Positions 21,330 through 28,814 of a stretch of 34,828 nucleotides of DNA are shown in pieces; position 1 is the stretch's first letter; each line of letters starts with the position of its first letter. Source of the stretch: Faecalicatena sp. Its GTDB lineage: Bacteria; Bacillota; Clostridia; Lachnospirales; Lachnospiraceae. The translations under genes and the position numbers were made by a program. The notes beneath the pieces are model-generated. The model was not told the DNA's origin, searched no databases, and saw only the letters and a program-made list of their open reading frames with translations. The stretch spans positions 1 to 34,828 of the forward strand of contig VSNK01000022.1 of assembly GCA_009774255.1 (NCBI GenBank). Reading direction: 5' to 3'.

Positions 21330-23452
21330 GTGAAAATCACGGTCAGATTCCGGGGGATACATTGGTGAATGGGTCTGTCATAACGGAAACTTCGGAAGAT
21401 GGTTATCAGGAAAGATATATTCTCTCAATAGAAAGGCTGAAGCAGATACTGACGGAGGATACGGTATCGGAGCCCTTCCGGTCTTATTTTCGGCAGATGG
21501 CTTCATTCACCCTGCGGCTGACAGAGATTTCCCGGCAGATCATGGATGGCTCCTGGCACAAGCTCAGCTTGGAGGAATTGCGGAAAATGAACTACGCATT
21601 GTACGAGGACATCCTGCCAGAGCATTATGAAGAGAGCTACGGGAATCCGGCATATGCCGTGTCCGTATTGGGCGAGGATTTGGGGAGGCAGCTCAGCTTT
21701 CTGTACGCGGAGCTGCGGGGCGGCATTGCTTATGCCCATGAATGCAGAACGGATTATCTGACGATCCTGAACGAACTGCTGATTCAGGTGTACAATCACT
21801 TTGAAGGTGAACTTCCGGAAGCAGGGAGCCTGAAGGATATTTTTTACTGGTATGCCACGGATTACTGCGATGTCTTTTTGACGGAGCGGGTGGAAGAGCA
21901 GCTTTATCCCATGCAGGCATTTGGGGCGGATGTGCTCCTCTGTGACGATCTGGATGATGAGCGATATCTTTACCGCTATGGAGAATATATTACGGAGAAT
22001 GAGCTTGGTACGGTCAGGTATCTGAAGAGTCTTCCGTGGGAGACTCTGAAAAAAATGGCGGATGTCTATACCGAAGGATACCGGATCGGGTTTGTCAATA
22101 CCGGAAAGGACCTGTCAAAGAAATCCGTAGTCGATATCCGCTATCATCTGGGATTTGAGCAGGTGGTGAAGATCGCGGTCGATAATTTTGAAAAAATGGC
22201 CCTGTCTCCGGTTATCTACCGTACGGCTTCGAGTGTCATCACGAGACAGGGGCAGAGAAAGACCGGCTACTGCGGGGCCATTGCCAATAAGCAGTATGAG
22301 TATGACCATCGTCAGGATCAGGCACTGTTTTTGGATAAGCGATACATTGAGCGTAAGCTGGATGTACTGAAGCATGTATATGAAGAGAACGAGAGACAGG
22401 CGGCACAGTATGCGGGGCCGGCCGTGATCGAGACATTCGGGGAAAAGCCGTTTTCTCCGGAGGTGAAAAAGGAAGCGCTGACCTTCACGGAGGCGCAGAA
22501 GTCCCTTTCCCTCCGGTATGACAGCAAAGCGGGCCAGATTACCAATCAGTATATCAAGGGCGAGGAACGGAGCTTTACCATCATCGCGTTCCCGGTGCCA
22601 GAGATCGGAGAGCGCTACCCGGAGATTTTTGATGAAGTGATCCGTATCAACACATTGGACGCAAAGCTGTACGAAAAGGTACAGCAGAAGCTGATCGATG
22701 CGCTGGATCAGGGGCAGTACGTTCACGTGATCGGAAAAGGGGAGAACCAGACCGATATTAAAGTGCAGCTTTACCGTCTGGGCGACCCGGAGAAGGAAAC
22801 AATTTTTGAAAATTGTGTGGCAGATGTCAATATTCCTGTGGGCGAGGTGTTCACCTCTCCGGTTCTGGAAGGAACACAAGGAGTGCTGCATGTGAGCAGG
22901 GTATATCTGAATGAGCTGCAGTACCGGGATCTGAAGCTGACTTTCCGGGACGGCAGGATTACGGATTATACTTGCTCCAACTTCGAGCGGGAAGAGGATA
23001 ACCGGAAGTATGTCAGTGACAATGTCCTCCACAACCACCCCACTCTGCCCCTTGGAGAATTCGCAATCGGAACCAATACGACGGCGTATGTGGCAGGAAG
23101 GAAGTATCAGATCGAAGAAAAGCTGCCGATCCTCATTGCAGAGAAGACAGGGCCACATTTCGCGGTGGGAGATACGTGCTACAGTTGGAGTGAGGATGTG
23201 AAGGTATACAATCCGAATGGCAAGGAAATTGTGGCAAAGGATAATTCGGTCTCCGTGCTCCGGAAGGAAAATGTGGAGAAGGCATATTTTCAGTGCCATA
23301 CGGACATCACGATTCCCTATGAGGAATTAGATGAAATAAGTGTAGTGACAAAAGAGGGAAAAAGAATTATACTATTGAAAAACGGACGGTTCGTACTTCC
23401 GGGAACAGAAGTGCTCAATGAACCGTTGGAAAGGTGGGAACAGAATGCCTAA
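21326..23452 (+). CDS. M29-type aminopeptidase with long N-terminal extension
   Basis: A 708-residue protein. The C-terminal half resembles family M29 (AmpS/aminopeptidase T) with a complete-looking two-metal site: E507 in GEVFTSP, E578 in LGEFAIGTN, H611 in TGPHFAVG, Y619, and H658-T-D660, ending with GRFVLPGTE. M29 enzymes are usually about 410 residues with the first Glu near 250, so roughly 255 residues are extra at the N-terminus; that part is helical-looking, acidic and unrecognised. No signal peptide is visible, so it is likely cytoplasmic. The ATG overlaps the previous stop by four bases, and its end overlaps purE by eight. Confidence 0.75.
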   Translation: MSENHGQIPGDTLVNGSVITETSEDGYQERYILSIERLKQILTEDTVSEPFRSYFRQMASFTLRLTEISRQIMDGSWHKLSLEELRKMNYALYEDILPEHYEESYGNPAYAVSVLGEDLGRQLSFLYAELRGGIAYAHECRTDYLTILNELLIQVYNHFEGELPEAGSLKDIFYWYATDYCDVFLTERVEEQLYPMQAFGADVLLCDDLDDERYLYRYGEYITENELGTVRYLKSLPWETLKKMADVYTEGYRIGFVNTGKDLSKKSVVDIRYHLGFEQVVKIAVDNFEKMALSPVIYRTASSVITRQGQRKTGYCGAIANKQYEYDHRQDQALFLDKRYIERKLDVLKHVYEENERQAAQYAGPAVIETFGEKPFSPEVKKEALTFTEAQKSLSLRYDSKAGQITNQYIKGEERSFTIIAFPVPEIGERYPEIFDEVIRINTLDAKLYEKVQQKLIDALDQGQYVHVIGKGENQTDIKVQLYRLGDPEKETIFENCVADVNIPVGEVFTSPVLEGTQGVLHVSRVYLNELQYRDLKLTFRDGRITDYTCSNFEREEDNRKYVSDNVLHNHPTLPLGEFAIGTNTTAYVAGRKYQIEEKLPILIAEKTGPHFAVGDTCYSWSEDVKVYNPNGKEIVAKDNSVSVLRKENVEKAYFQCHTDITIPYEELDEISVVTKEGKRIILLKNGRFVLPGTEVLNEPLERWEQNA

Positions 23453-23954
23453 AGTAGGAATCGTAATGGGAAGCGACTCGGATCTGAAGGTTATGAGTAA
23501 GGCTGCCAGGCAGCTGGAAAAGTTCGGGATTGATTATGAGATGACGATTATCTCCGCGCATCGGGAGCCGGATGTGTTCTTTGAATGGGCAAAGGCAGCC
23601 GAAGGAAAGGGAATCCGAGTGATTATCGCAGGTGCGGGAATGGCAGCTCATCTGCCGGGGATGTGCGCGGCATTGTTTCCGATGCCGGTCATCGGTGTTC
23701 CTCTCTCAGGCAAGAACCTGGACGGAGAGGACGCGCTGTTTTCCATCGTACAGATGCCGCCGGGAATTCCGGTGGCTACCGTGGCCATCGACGGCGGTAT
23801 GAATGCAGCGATTCTGGCTGCGAAGATCCTGGCCGTATCAGATCCGGTGCTTCTGGACAAGCTGAAGGAGTATACGGCAGAAATGAAATCAACGGTCCAG
23901 TCCAAGGCAGCGAAACTGGACGAGATTGGATATGAGGCTTATCTGGCTCAGTAA
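23445..23954 (+). CDS. purE: N5-carboxyaminoimidazole ribonucleotide mutase
   Basis: Class I PurE, converting N5-CAIR to CAIR in purine synthesis. The 169-residue protein has the GSDSDLKVM loop (from residue 9), SAHREPD, and AGAGMAAHLPGM, where the usual AGGAAHLPG is modified, plus SIVQMPPGIPVATVAI. I chose ATG 23445, supported by GGTGGGAA upstream and by overlap with the peptidase gene; this removes nine residues from the longest frame. PurK, its usual partner, is not in the window. It is followed by a structured 204-base gap before purM. Confidence 0.94.
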   Translation: MPKVGIVMGSDSDLKVMSKAARQLEKFGIDYEMTIISAHREPDVFFEWAKAAEGKGIRVIIAGAGMAAHLPGMCAALFPMPVIGVPLSGKNLDGEDALFSIVQMPPGIPVATVAIDGGMNAAILAAKILAVSDPVLLDKLKEYTAEMKSTVQSKAAKLDEIGYEAYLAQ

Positions 23955-23998
23955 TTGGCAACTGCTTGGCACCGACCGAAGCGGAGCGCAGTTTTTTA

Positions 23999-24033
23999 TT
24001 CTATAGGAAACTTCTCCGAATTATCCTATAGAA
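23999..24033. repeat. Perfect 10-bp inverted repeat after purE
   Basis: TTCTATAGGA (23999-24008) and TCCTATAGAA (24024-24033) surround a 15-base loop. It follows a T6 run (23992-23997) but is not itself followed by T residues. It could be a repeat-family hairpin or an mRNA-end stabiliser. Confidence 0.5.
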
Positions 24034-24050
24034 CAAAAACCCTCCGGGGG

Positions 24051-24132
24051 ATGCACACTACGCGCATAAGGAAAATGGCTGCTGTCGCAGCCGCGCTTCG
24101 GCGCAAGTGTGCGTCAGGACGCACACTTTTTT
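24051..24132 (+). promoter_or_regulatory. Terminator with competing pairing (possible attenuator) before purM
   Basis: AAGTGTGCGTC (24105-24115) pairs with GACGCACACTT (24118-24128) and runs into a T6 tract (24127-24132), an intrinsic terminator 27 bases before purM. Upstream, ATGCACACT (24051-24059) can pair with AGTGTGCGT (24106-24114) and would prevent the terminator stem. Two further hairpins, GGCTGC/GCAGCC (24077-24092) and GCGC-TTCG-GCGC (24093-24104), lie between. No known riboswitch is recognised. Confidence 0.5.
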
Positions 24133-24158
24133 ACAGGACAAAAGAAGGAGAAAAGGCA

Positions 24159-25190
24159 ATGGCAATAGATTACAAGGCTGCTGGTGTGGATATTGAGGCT
24201 GGTTATAAGGCCGTAGAATTGATGAAGAAGCATGTGCAGGGAACCATGCGTCCGGAGGTTTTGACAAACCTGGGCGGTTTTTCGGGAGCATTTTCGATGG
24301 AAAGATTCAAAAATATGGAAAAGCCGGTCCTGGTATCCGGCACGGACGGTGTGGGAACAAAGCTGAAGCTTGCTTTCCTGCTGGACCGGCATGACACTGT
24401 CGGAATCGACTGTGTGGCAATGTGTGTCAATGACATTGCCTGCGCGGGAGGAGAACCACTGTTTTTCCTGGATTATATTGCATGCGGCAAAAATGAGCCG
24501 GAGAAGATAGCCGCTGTCGTAAGCGGTGTGGCAGAGGGCTGTAAACAATCGAATGCCGCTCTGATCGGTGGGGAGACTGCGGAGATGCCGGGCTTTTATC
24601 CGGAAGATGAATATGACCTGGCAGGATTTGCAGTGGGGATCGTAGATGAAAAGGACCTGATCACCGGAAAAGAGCTGAAGGAAGGGGATGTTCTGATCGG
24701 CATGGCGTCTTCCGGCGTGCACAGCAATGGATTTTCCCTCGTTCGGAAGGTATTTGATATGACGAAGGAAGCTCTGGAAACCCGCTATGACAGGCTGGGG
24801 TGTACACTGGGAGAGGCACTTCTGGCGCCTACGAAGATCTATGTAAAAGCACTCAGGAGTATCCGGGAGGCGGGGGTGACCGTGAAGGCGTGCAGCCATA
24901 TTACCGGCGGCGGTTTCTACGAGAATATCCCAAGAATGCTGAAAGACGGCACCCGCGCGGTCATCCGGAAGGACAGCTACCCGATTCCGCCTGTATTCGG
25001 AATGCTTGCAGAGACCGGAGGGATTGAGGAGCAGATGATGTACAACACGTACAATATGGGACTCGGAATGGTGCTCGCGGTAGACCCGGCAGATGTGGAA
25101 AAGACGATGGAGGCCATCCGGACGGCAGGAGAGACACCGTATGTGGTGGGACAGATCGAAGCAGGTGAAAAAGGGGTGACCTTATGTTAA
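24159..25190 (+). CDS. purM: Phosphoribosylformylglycinamidine cyclo-ligase (AIR synthetase)
   Basis: Closes FGAM to AIR with ATP. The 343-residue protein starts MAIDYKAAGVDIEAGYKAVE, typical of PurM, and shows LVSGTDGVGTKLKLAF, IGGETAEMPGFY, ASSGVHSNGFSL and ITGGGFYENIPRML. ATG 24159 follows AGAAGGAG; the frame stays open upstream to the purE stop, but that part encodes no PurM sequence. Its last seven bases overlap purN-purD. The terminator-like structure just upstream suggests that expression is controlled by transcript read-through or by a separate promoter I cannot see. Confidence 0.95.
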   Translation: MAIDYKAAGVDIEAGYKAVELMKKHVQGTMRPEVLTNLGGFSGAFSMERFKNMEKPVLVSGTDGVGTKLKLAFLLDRHDTVGIDCVAMCVNDIACAGGEPLFFLDYIACGKNEPEKIAAVVSGVAEGCKQSNAALIGGETAEMPGFYPEDEYDLAGFAVGIVDEKDLITGKELKEGDVLIGMASSGVHSNGFSLVRKVFDMTKEALETRYDRLGCTLGEALLAPTKIYVKALRSIREAGVTVKACSHITGGGFYENIPRMLKDGTRAVIRKDSYPIPPVFGMLAETGGIEEQMMYNTYNMGLGMVLAVDPADVEKTMEAIRTAGETPYVVGQIEAGEKGVTLC

Positions 25191-27106
25191 GAGTGGTGGT
25201 TATGGTTTCCGGAGGCGGGACGAATCTGCAGGCAATCATTGACCGTGTGGCAGACGGAAGTATTACCAACACGAAGATCGTGGGAGTCATCAGCAATAAT
25301 AAAAATGCATATGCCCTCGAACGGGCGAAAAATCACGGGATACCGGCGCAATGTATTTCGCCGAAGGATTTTGAGGACCGCAGGCAGTTCAATGAGAAGC
25401 TTATGGAGGCAGTGGATGCCTGTGAGCCGGATCTGATCGTACTGGCAGGCTTTCTGGTGGTGATCCCGCCGGAAATGACAGCGAAATACAGGAATCGGAT
25501 GATCAACATCCATCCGTCTCTGATCCCTGCTTTCTGCGGAACCGGATATTATGGGTTAAAGGTGCATGAAGCGGCGTTGAATCGAGGCGTGAAGGTGGTT
25601 GGCGCGACGGTGCATTTTGTAGATGAAGGGACAGACACCGGGCCGATCATCCTGCAGAAAGCGGTTGAGGTCCGGCCGGGAGATACGCCCGGGGAACTGC
25701 AGCGCAGAGTCATGGAGCAGGCGGAGTGGAAGATCCTGCCTCAGGCCATTGACCTGATTGCCAGCGGAAAAGTGACGGTAAAGGATGGAAAAGCGGTAAT
25801 TGCACAACCAACGAAGAATAAACAGGAGGCAGACATGAACGTATTGATTGTAGGAAGCGGCGGTAGAGAACATGCGATTGCGGCCAGTGCGGCGAAGAGC
25901 CCCAGGGTAAAGAAGATGTACTGCGCACCGGGAAATGCCGGGATCGCGGAATATGCGGAGTGTGTGCCGATCGGTGCCATGGAATTTGACAAGCTTACGG
26001 CGTTTGCCAAAGAGAATCACATTGACCTGGTTATCGTGGGAATGGATGACCCGCTGGTGGGCGGCCTGGTAGATGAACTGGAGGCGGCAGGTATCCGTAC
26101 CTTCGGACCGAGGAAAAACGCGGCGATCCTGGAAGGTTCCAAGGCATTTTCCAAGGAATTGATGAAAAAATATAAGATCCCGACGGCAGATTTTGAGAAT
26201 TTTACGGATCCGGACGCGGCACTTGCGTACCTGGAGAACGCGAAGTTCCCGATTGTTCTGAAAGCGGACGGACTGGCGCTGGGCAAGGGCGTACTGATCT
26301 GTCAGAACCTGGAAGAGGCGAAGGAAGGGGTCAAAACGATCATGCTGGATAAGAAGTTCGGTTCCGCAGGCAATGAGATGGTGATCGAAGAATTTCTCAC
26401 CGGCCGCGAAGTATCCGTTCTTTCCTTCGTAGACGGAAGGACGATCAAGACTATGACCTCCGCCCAGGATCATAAGCGGGCAGGCGACGGCGATACGGGC
26501 CTGAATACCGGAGGAATGGGAACTTTTTCACCAAGCCCGTTCTATACGGATGAGGTGGAGAACTTCTGTAAAAAGTATATTTACCAGCCGACTGTGGATG
26601 CCATGGCGGCAGAGGGCAGGCCATTTAAGGGCGTGATCTTCTTCGGCCTGATCCTGACAGAGGAAGGCCCGAAGGTGTTGGAATATAATGCCAGGTTCGG
26701 AGATCCGGAGGCACAGGTTGTACTTCCGCGGATGAAGAATGATCTGATTGAGGTCGTGGAGGCTTGTATAGACGGCTGTCTGGATCAGATTGACCTGCAG
26801 TTTGAAGACAATGCGGCTGTCTGCGTGGTACTTGCTTCGGACGGATATCCGCTGAAATATGAAAAGGGATTTACCATCAGCGGCCTGGACAAGTTCCGGG
26901 AGCATGAAGGATATTATTGTTTCCATGCGGGAACCAGGCATGACGGAGAGAAGATCGTGACGAACGGAGGCCGTGTACTGGGCGTGACCGCCAAGGGCAG
27001 GAATCTGAGGGAAGCCCGGGAAAATGCATATGCGGCTACGGACTGGGTGGAATTTGGAAACAAGTATATGAGGCATGATATTGGGAAAGCTATAGATGAA
27101 GCATAG
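25184..27106 (+). CDS. PurN-PurD fusion (GAR formyltransferase / GAR synthetase)
   Basis: One 640-residue frame. Residues 1 to about 205 are PurN: VSGGGTNLQAI, catalytic N108 and H110 in NIHPSLIPAF, and D151 in DEGTDTGPII. Residues 218-640 are PurD, starting MNVLIVGSGGREHAIA, with ATP-grasp motifs (LKADGLALGKGV, NTGGMGTFSPSPF, LEYNARFGDPEAQ). The two enzymes catalyse neighbouring steps, PurD making GAR and PurN formylating it. The joint is a short linker with no stop codon, and AGGAGG stands five bases before the PurD methionine, so free PurD may also be made. The ATG overlaps the purM stop. Confidence 0.9.
   Translation: MLRVVVMVSGGGTNLQAIIDRVADGSITNTKIVGVISNNKNAYALERAKNHGIPAQCISPKDFEDRRQFNEKLMEAVDACEPDLIVLAGFLVVIPPEMTAKYRNRMINIHPSLIPAFCGTGYYGLKVHEAALNRGVKVVGATVHFVDEGTDTGPIILQKAVEVRPGDTPGELQRRVMEQAEWKILPQAIDLIASGKVTVKDGKAVIAQPTKNKQEADMNVLIVGSGGREHAIAASAAKSPRVKKMYCAPGNAGIAEYAECVPIGAMEFDKLTAFAKENHIDLVIVGMDDPLVGGLVDELEAAGIRTFGPRKNAAILEGSKAFSKELMKKYKIPTADFENFTDPDAALAYLENAKFPIVLKADGLALGKGVLICQNLEEAKEGVKTIMLDKKFGSAGNEMVIEEFLTGREVSVLSFVDGRTIKTMTSAQDHKRAGDGDTGLNTGGMGTFSPSPFYTDEVENFCKKYIYQPTVDAMAAEGRPFKGVIFFGLILTEEGPKVLEYNARFGDPEAQVVLPRMKNDLIEVVEACIDGCLDQIDLQFEDNAAVCVVLASDGYPLKYEKGFTISGLDKFREHEGYYCFHAGTRHDGEKIVTNGGRVLGVTAKGRNLREARENAYAATDWVEFGNKYMRHDIGKAIDEA
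25824..25829 (+). promoter_or_regulatory. Internal ribosome binding site for PurD
   Basis: AGGAGG stands five bases before ATG 25835, codon 218 of the fused frame, where the canonical PurD sequence begins. An out-of-frame TAA at 25819-25821 would end PurN if one base were lost or gained. Both features look like relics of two separate genes. Confidence 0.7.
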
Positions 27107-27108
27107 AA

Positions 27109-27130
27109 GTTACGGTTCTGTGACCGTAAC
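27109..27130. repeat. Solo GTTACGGT hairpin
   Basis: GTTACGGT (27109-27116) and ACCGTAAC (27123-27130) form a perfect 8-bp stem with a 6-base loop, just after the purN-purD stop. The ends resemble those of the mobile hairpins at 5955 and 17320, but no flanking 9-bp duplication is visible. It has no T tract, so termination is doubtful. Confidence 0.45.
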
Positions 27131-27159
27131 GAAAAGATCCGTAGGGAGGGAATATACAG

Positions 27160-27480
27160 ATGTCAGTATTGAAAATAACGGCTGAGAATTTTGTGAAGGA
27201 AGTTCTGCAGTCCGAGAAGCCGGTCCTGGTAGATTTTTATGCGGACTGGTGCGGCCCGTGCAAGATGATGGCTCCTGTGATTGAGGAGGTTGCGGGCGAA
27301 GTGTCAGATGTAAAGGTCGGGAAGCTGGATATTGACAGCGAACTGGAAATTGCGCAGAGATATGGTGTGATGAGTATTCCGACATTGATCGTATTCAAGA
27401 ACGGGGAGGCTGTAAAGCGGGATCTTGGAGCAAAGCCCAAGAAGGCAGTATTGGATATGCTCGGGGAGATTGCGAATTGA
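27160..27480 (+). CDS. trxA: Thioredoxin
   Basis: Small cytoplasmic disulfide reductase, 106 residues, full length. The active site is DWCGPCK (C31, C34); the cis-proline segment MSIPTLIVFKNGE and the FYADW strand are also present. The ATG follows GTAGGGAGGG. No thioredoxin reductase is nearby. The end of the gene overlaps the TTG start of the following SGNH gene by four bases, so it may be cotranscribed with the envelope cluster. Confidence 0.96.
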   Translation: MSVLKITAENFVKEVLQSEKPVLVDFYADWCGPCKMMAPVIEEVAGEVSDVKVGKLDIDSELEIAQRYGVMSIPTLIVFKNGEAVKRDLGAKPKKAVLDMLGEIAN

Positions 27481-28259
27481 GAAAAGGGAAGAGGAGCCAT
27501 TCACTAAATAAGAGCATCTTTTTTGTGGCGGCAGGGATAATCATTATCACTGTCGTCATTATTGGGTTCATTTATAACAATCAAAAGCAGGAGCAGGACA
27601 GAGAAAAGATCAGCCAGGGGCTTCGTTATCTGGAAAGCCTGGAGAACCAGAATGTGCAGGAGATCAATAATGTAATCAAGGCGATCCGGGTCAGGCACGG
27701 CCTGGATATAGCGGATACGGATGAAAGCGCGGTCTGGGGAAGCTTTGAAAATTGTGCGATTATGGGGGACTCACGGGCAGTTGGTTTTTCTTACTATGAG
27801 CTGCTGCCGGAAGACTGGGTCATAGCGGAAAGCGGAAGCATAATCACGGATGTGTCCAAGAAGATGGACAAGCTGAAGAGACTGGATCCGGAACGGGTAT
27901 TCCTGTGCTTTGGAATCAATGATGTAAAATGCGGCCTGTGGCCTGAGCCGGACGGATATGCCGCCGAGTGCGCGGCGCAGATACAGGCAGTCATGAATGA
28001 GCTGCCGGAGTGCGAGGTGTATCTCAATTCCATTCTGCCCGCAGGAGGAGCCGCGGTCTGGGATGAGAGCTACACGCGGATCGGGGAATACAATGCCGCA
28101 CTGCAGGCGATGGCGCAGCAGAGCGGATACCGTTATATCGACAATACGTATGTGGCGGAGGAGCATCAGGATCTGTATCAGAGTGACGGCCTGCACCTGC
28201 AGCCGGATTTCTATAAATACTGGGCGGCAAATATGCTGACAGAGGTGAATGAGCAGTGA
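27477..28259 (+). CDS. Membrane-anchored SGNH/GDSL-type hydrolase or acyltransferase
   Basis: A 260-residue protein with one N-terminal anchor (about 13-33), an exported linker and an SGNH domain. The catalytic blocks look intact: G97-D98-S99 (GDSRAVG), G120 in ESGS, G146-I-N148-D149 and D237-G-L-H240. Such proteins act as O-acetylesterases or, beside an MBOAT protein, as the outer acyltransferase. The start is TTG at 27477, overlapping the trxA stop, with GGGGAG nine bases upstream. Its stop overlaps the GTG of the DUF4358 gene. The substrate is unknown. Confidence 0.82.
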   Translation: MRKGKRSHSLNKSIFFVAAGIIIITVVIIGFIYNNQKQEQDREKISQGLRYLESLENQNVQEINNVIKAIRVRHGLDIADTDESAVWGSFENCAIMGDSRAVGFSYYELLPEDWVIAESGSIITDVSKKMDKLKRLDPERVFLCFGINDVKCGLWPEPDGYAAECAAQIQAVMNELPECEVYLNSILPAGGAAVWDESYTRIGEYNAALQAMAQQSGYRYIDNTYVAEEHQDLYQSDGLHLQPDFYKYWAANMLTEVNEQ

Positions 28260-28804
28260 AGATAAACAAACCGGTTTTTTTTAATAAATCTGAAAATAAA
28301 GCTGAGGAAAGCAGTGTCGATAAGAAACTGCCGCAGCTTTCTTATACATATATGAAGATTGCACTGACAGTGGGTCTGCTCGTATTCATAGTGCTGGATA
28401 TGACTAATGACCCTGACAGCAGCGCAAAGATCGAGAACGTGGCGGAAAATGTTGTCAAGGCGGCGGAATTCCAGGGAATGGAGCAGGCCGAAGCGAGGAT
28501 GATCAAGCGGTTCTACGGGGTGAATCCCAAAGATTACGAGGGAGCGGTCCTGTACGCGCCGGCGGACAATATGGATGCCCACGAACTGCTTCTTGTAAAA
28601 TTGAAGGACGATACTCAGAAACAGACGCTGCGCGATGCCGTGGAAGAACGGCTGGATACACAGTTGAAGAGCTTTGAAGGCTATGGCGCAAAACAGACCG
28701 CGCTGCTGCAAAAACATGTGTTTTCGGAGAAAGGCAACTATGTGCTTTATGTAGTCGGGGAACACGCGGACGCGGCACAGGAAGCCTTTGCGGAAAGCCT
28801 GTGA
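28256..28804 (+). CDS. DUF4358 domain protein, membrane anchored
   Basis: A 182-residue protein with a lysine-rich cytoplasmic start, one membrane helix (about 34-48) and an extracytoplasmic DUF4358-type domain (FQGMEQAEARMIKRFYGV, YEGAVLYAPADNMDAHELLLVKL, LYVVGEHAD). The biochemical role of the family is not established; in Clostridia it commonly sits next to MBOAT and SGNH or DHHW genes, as here. The start is GTG, overlapping the previous stop by four bases. The next gene begins ten bases later. Confidence 0.75.
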   Translation: MKINKPVFFNKSENKAEESSVDKKLPQLSYTYMKIALTVGLLVFIVLDMTNDPDSSAKIENVAENVVKAAEFQGMEQAEARMIKRFYGVNPKDYEGAVLYAPADNMDAHELLLVKLKDDTQKQTLRDAVEERLDTQLKSFEGYGAKQTALLQKHVFSEKGNYVLYVVGEHADAAQEAFAESL

Positions 28805-28814
28805 GGTACGGATT

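Noticed and set aside
22115..23299. Minus-strand frame of 394 codons opposite the M29-type peptidase gene
   Set aside because: The sense strand encodes conserved metal-site motifs, and the antisense product has no recognisable motif or ribosome binding site.
21326..23452. Loss of the H-x-D metal ligands in the M29-type protein (AKD at 637-639)
   Set aside because: A better match, H658-T-D660 followed by the conserved C-terminal strand, lies 21 residues further on, so the site looks complete.
23955..24158. N-terminal extension of purM running back to the purE stop
   Set aside because: The extra residues are read from hairpin and terminator sequence, and the standard PurM start with a ribosome binding site is at 24159.
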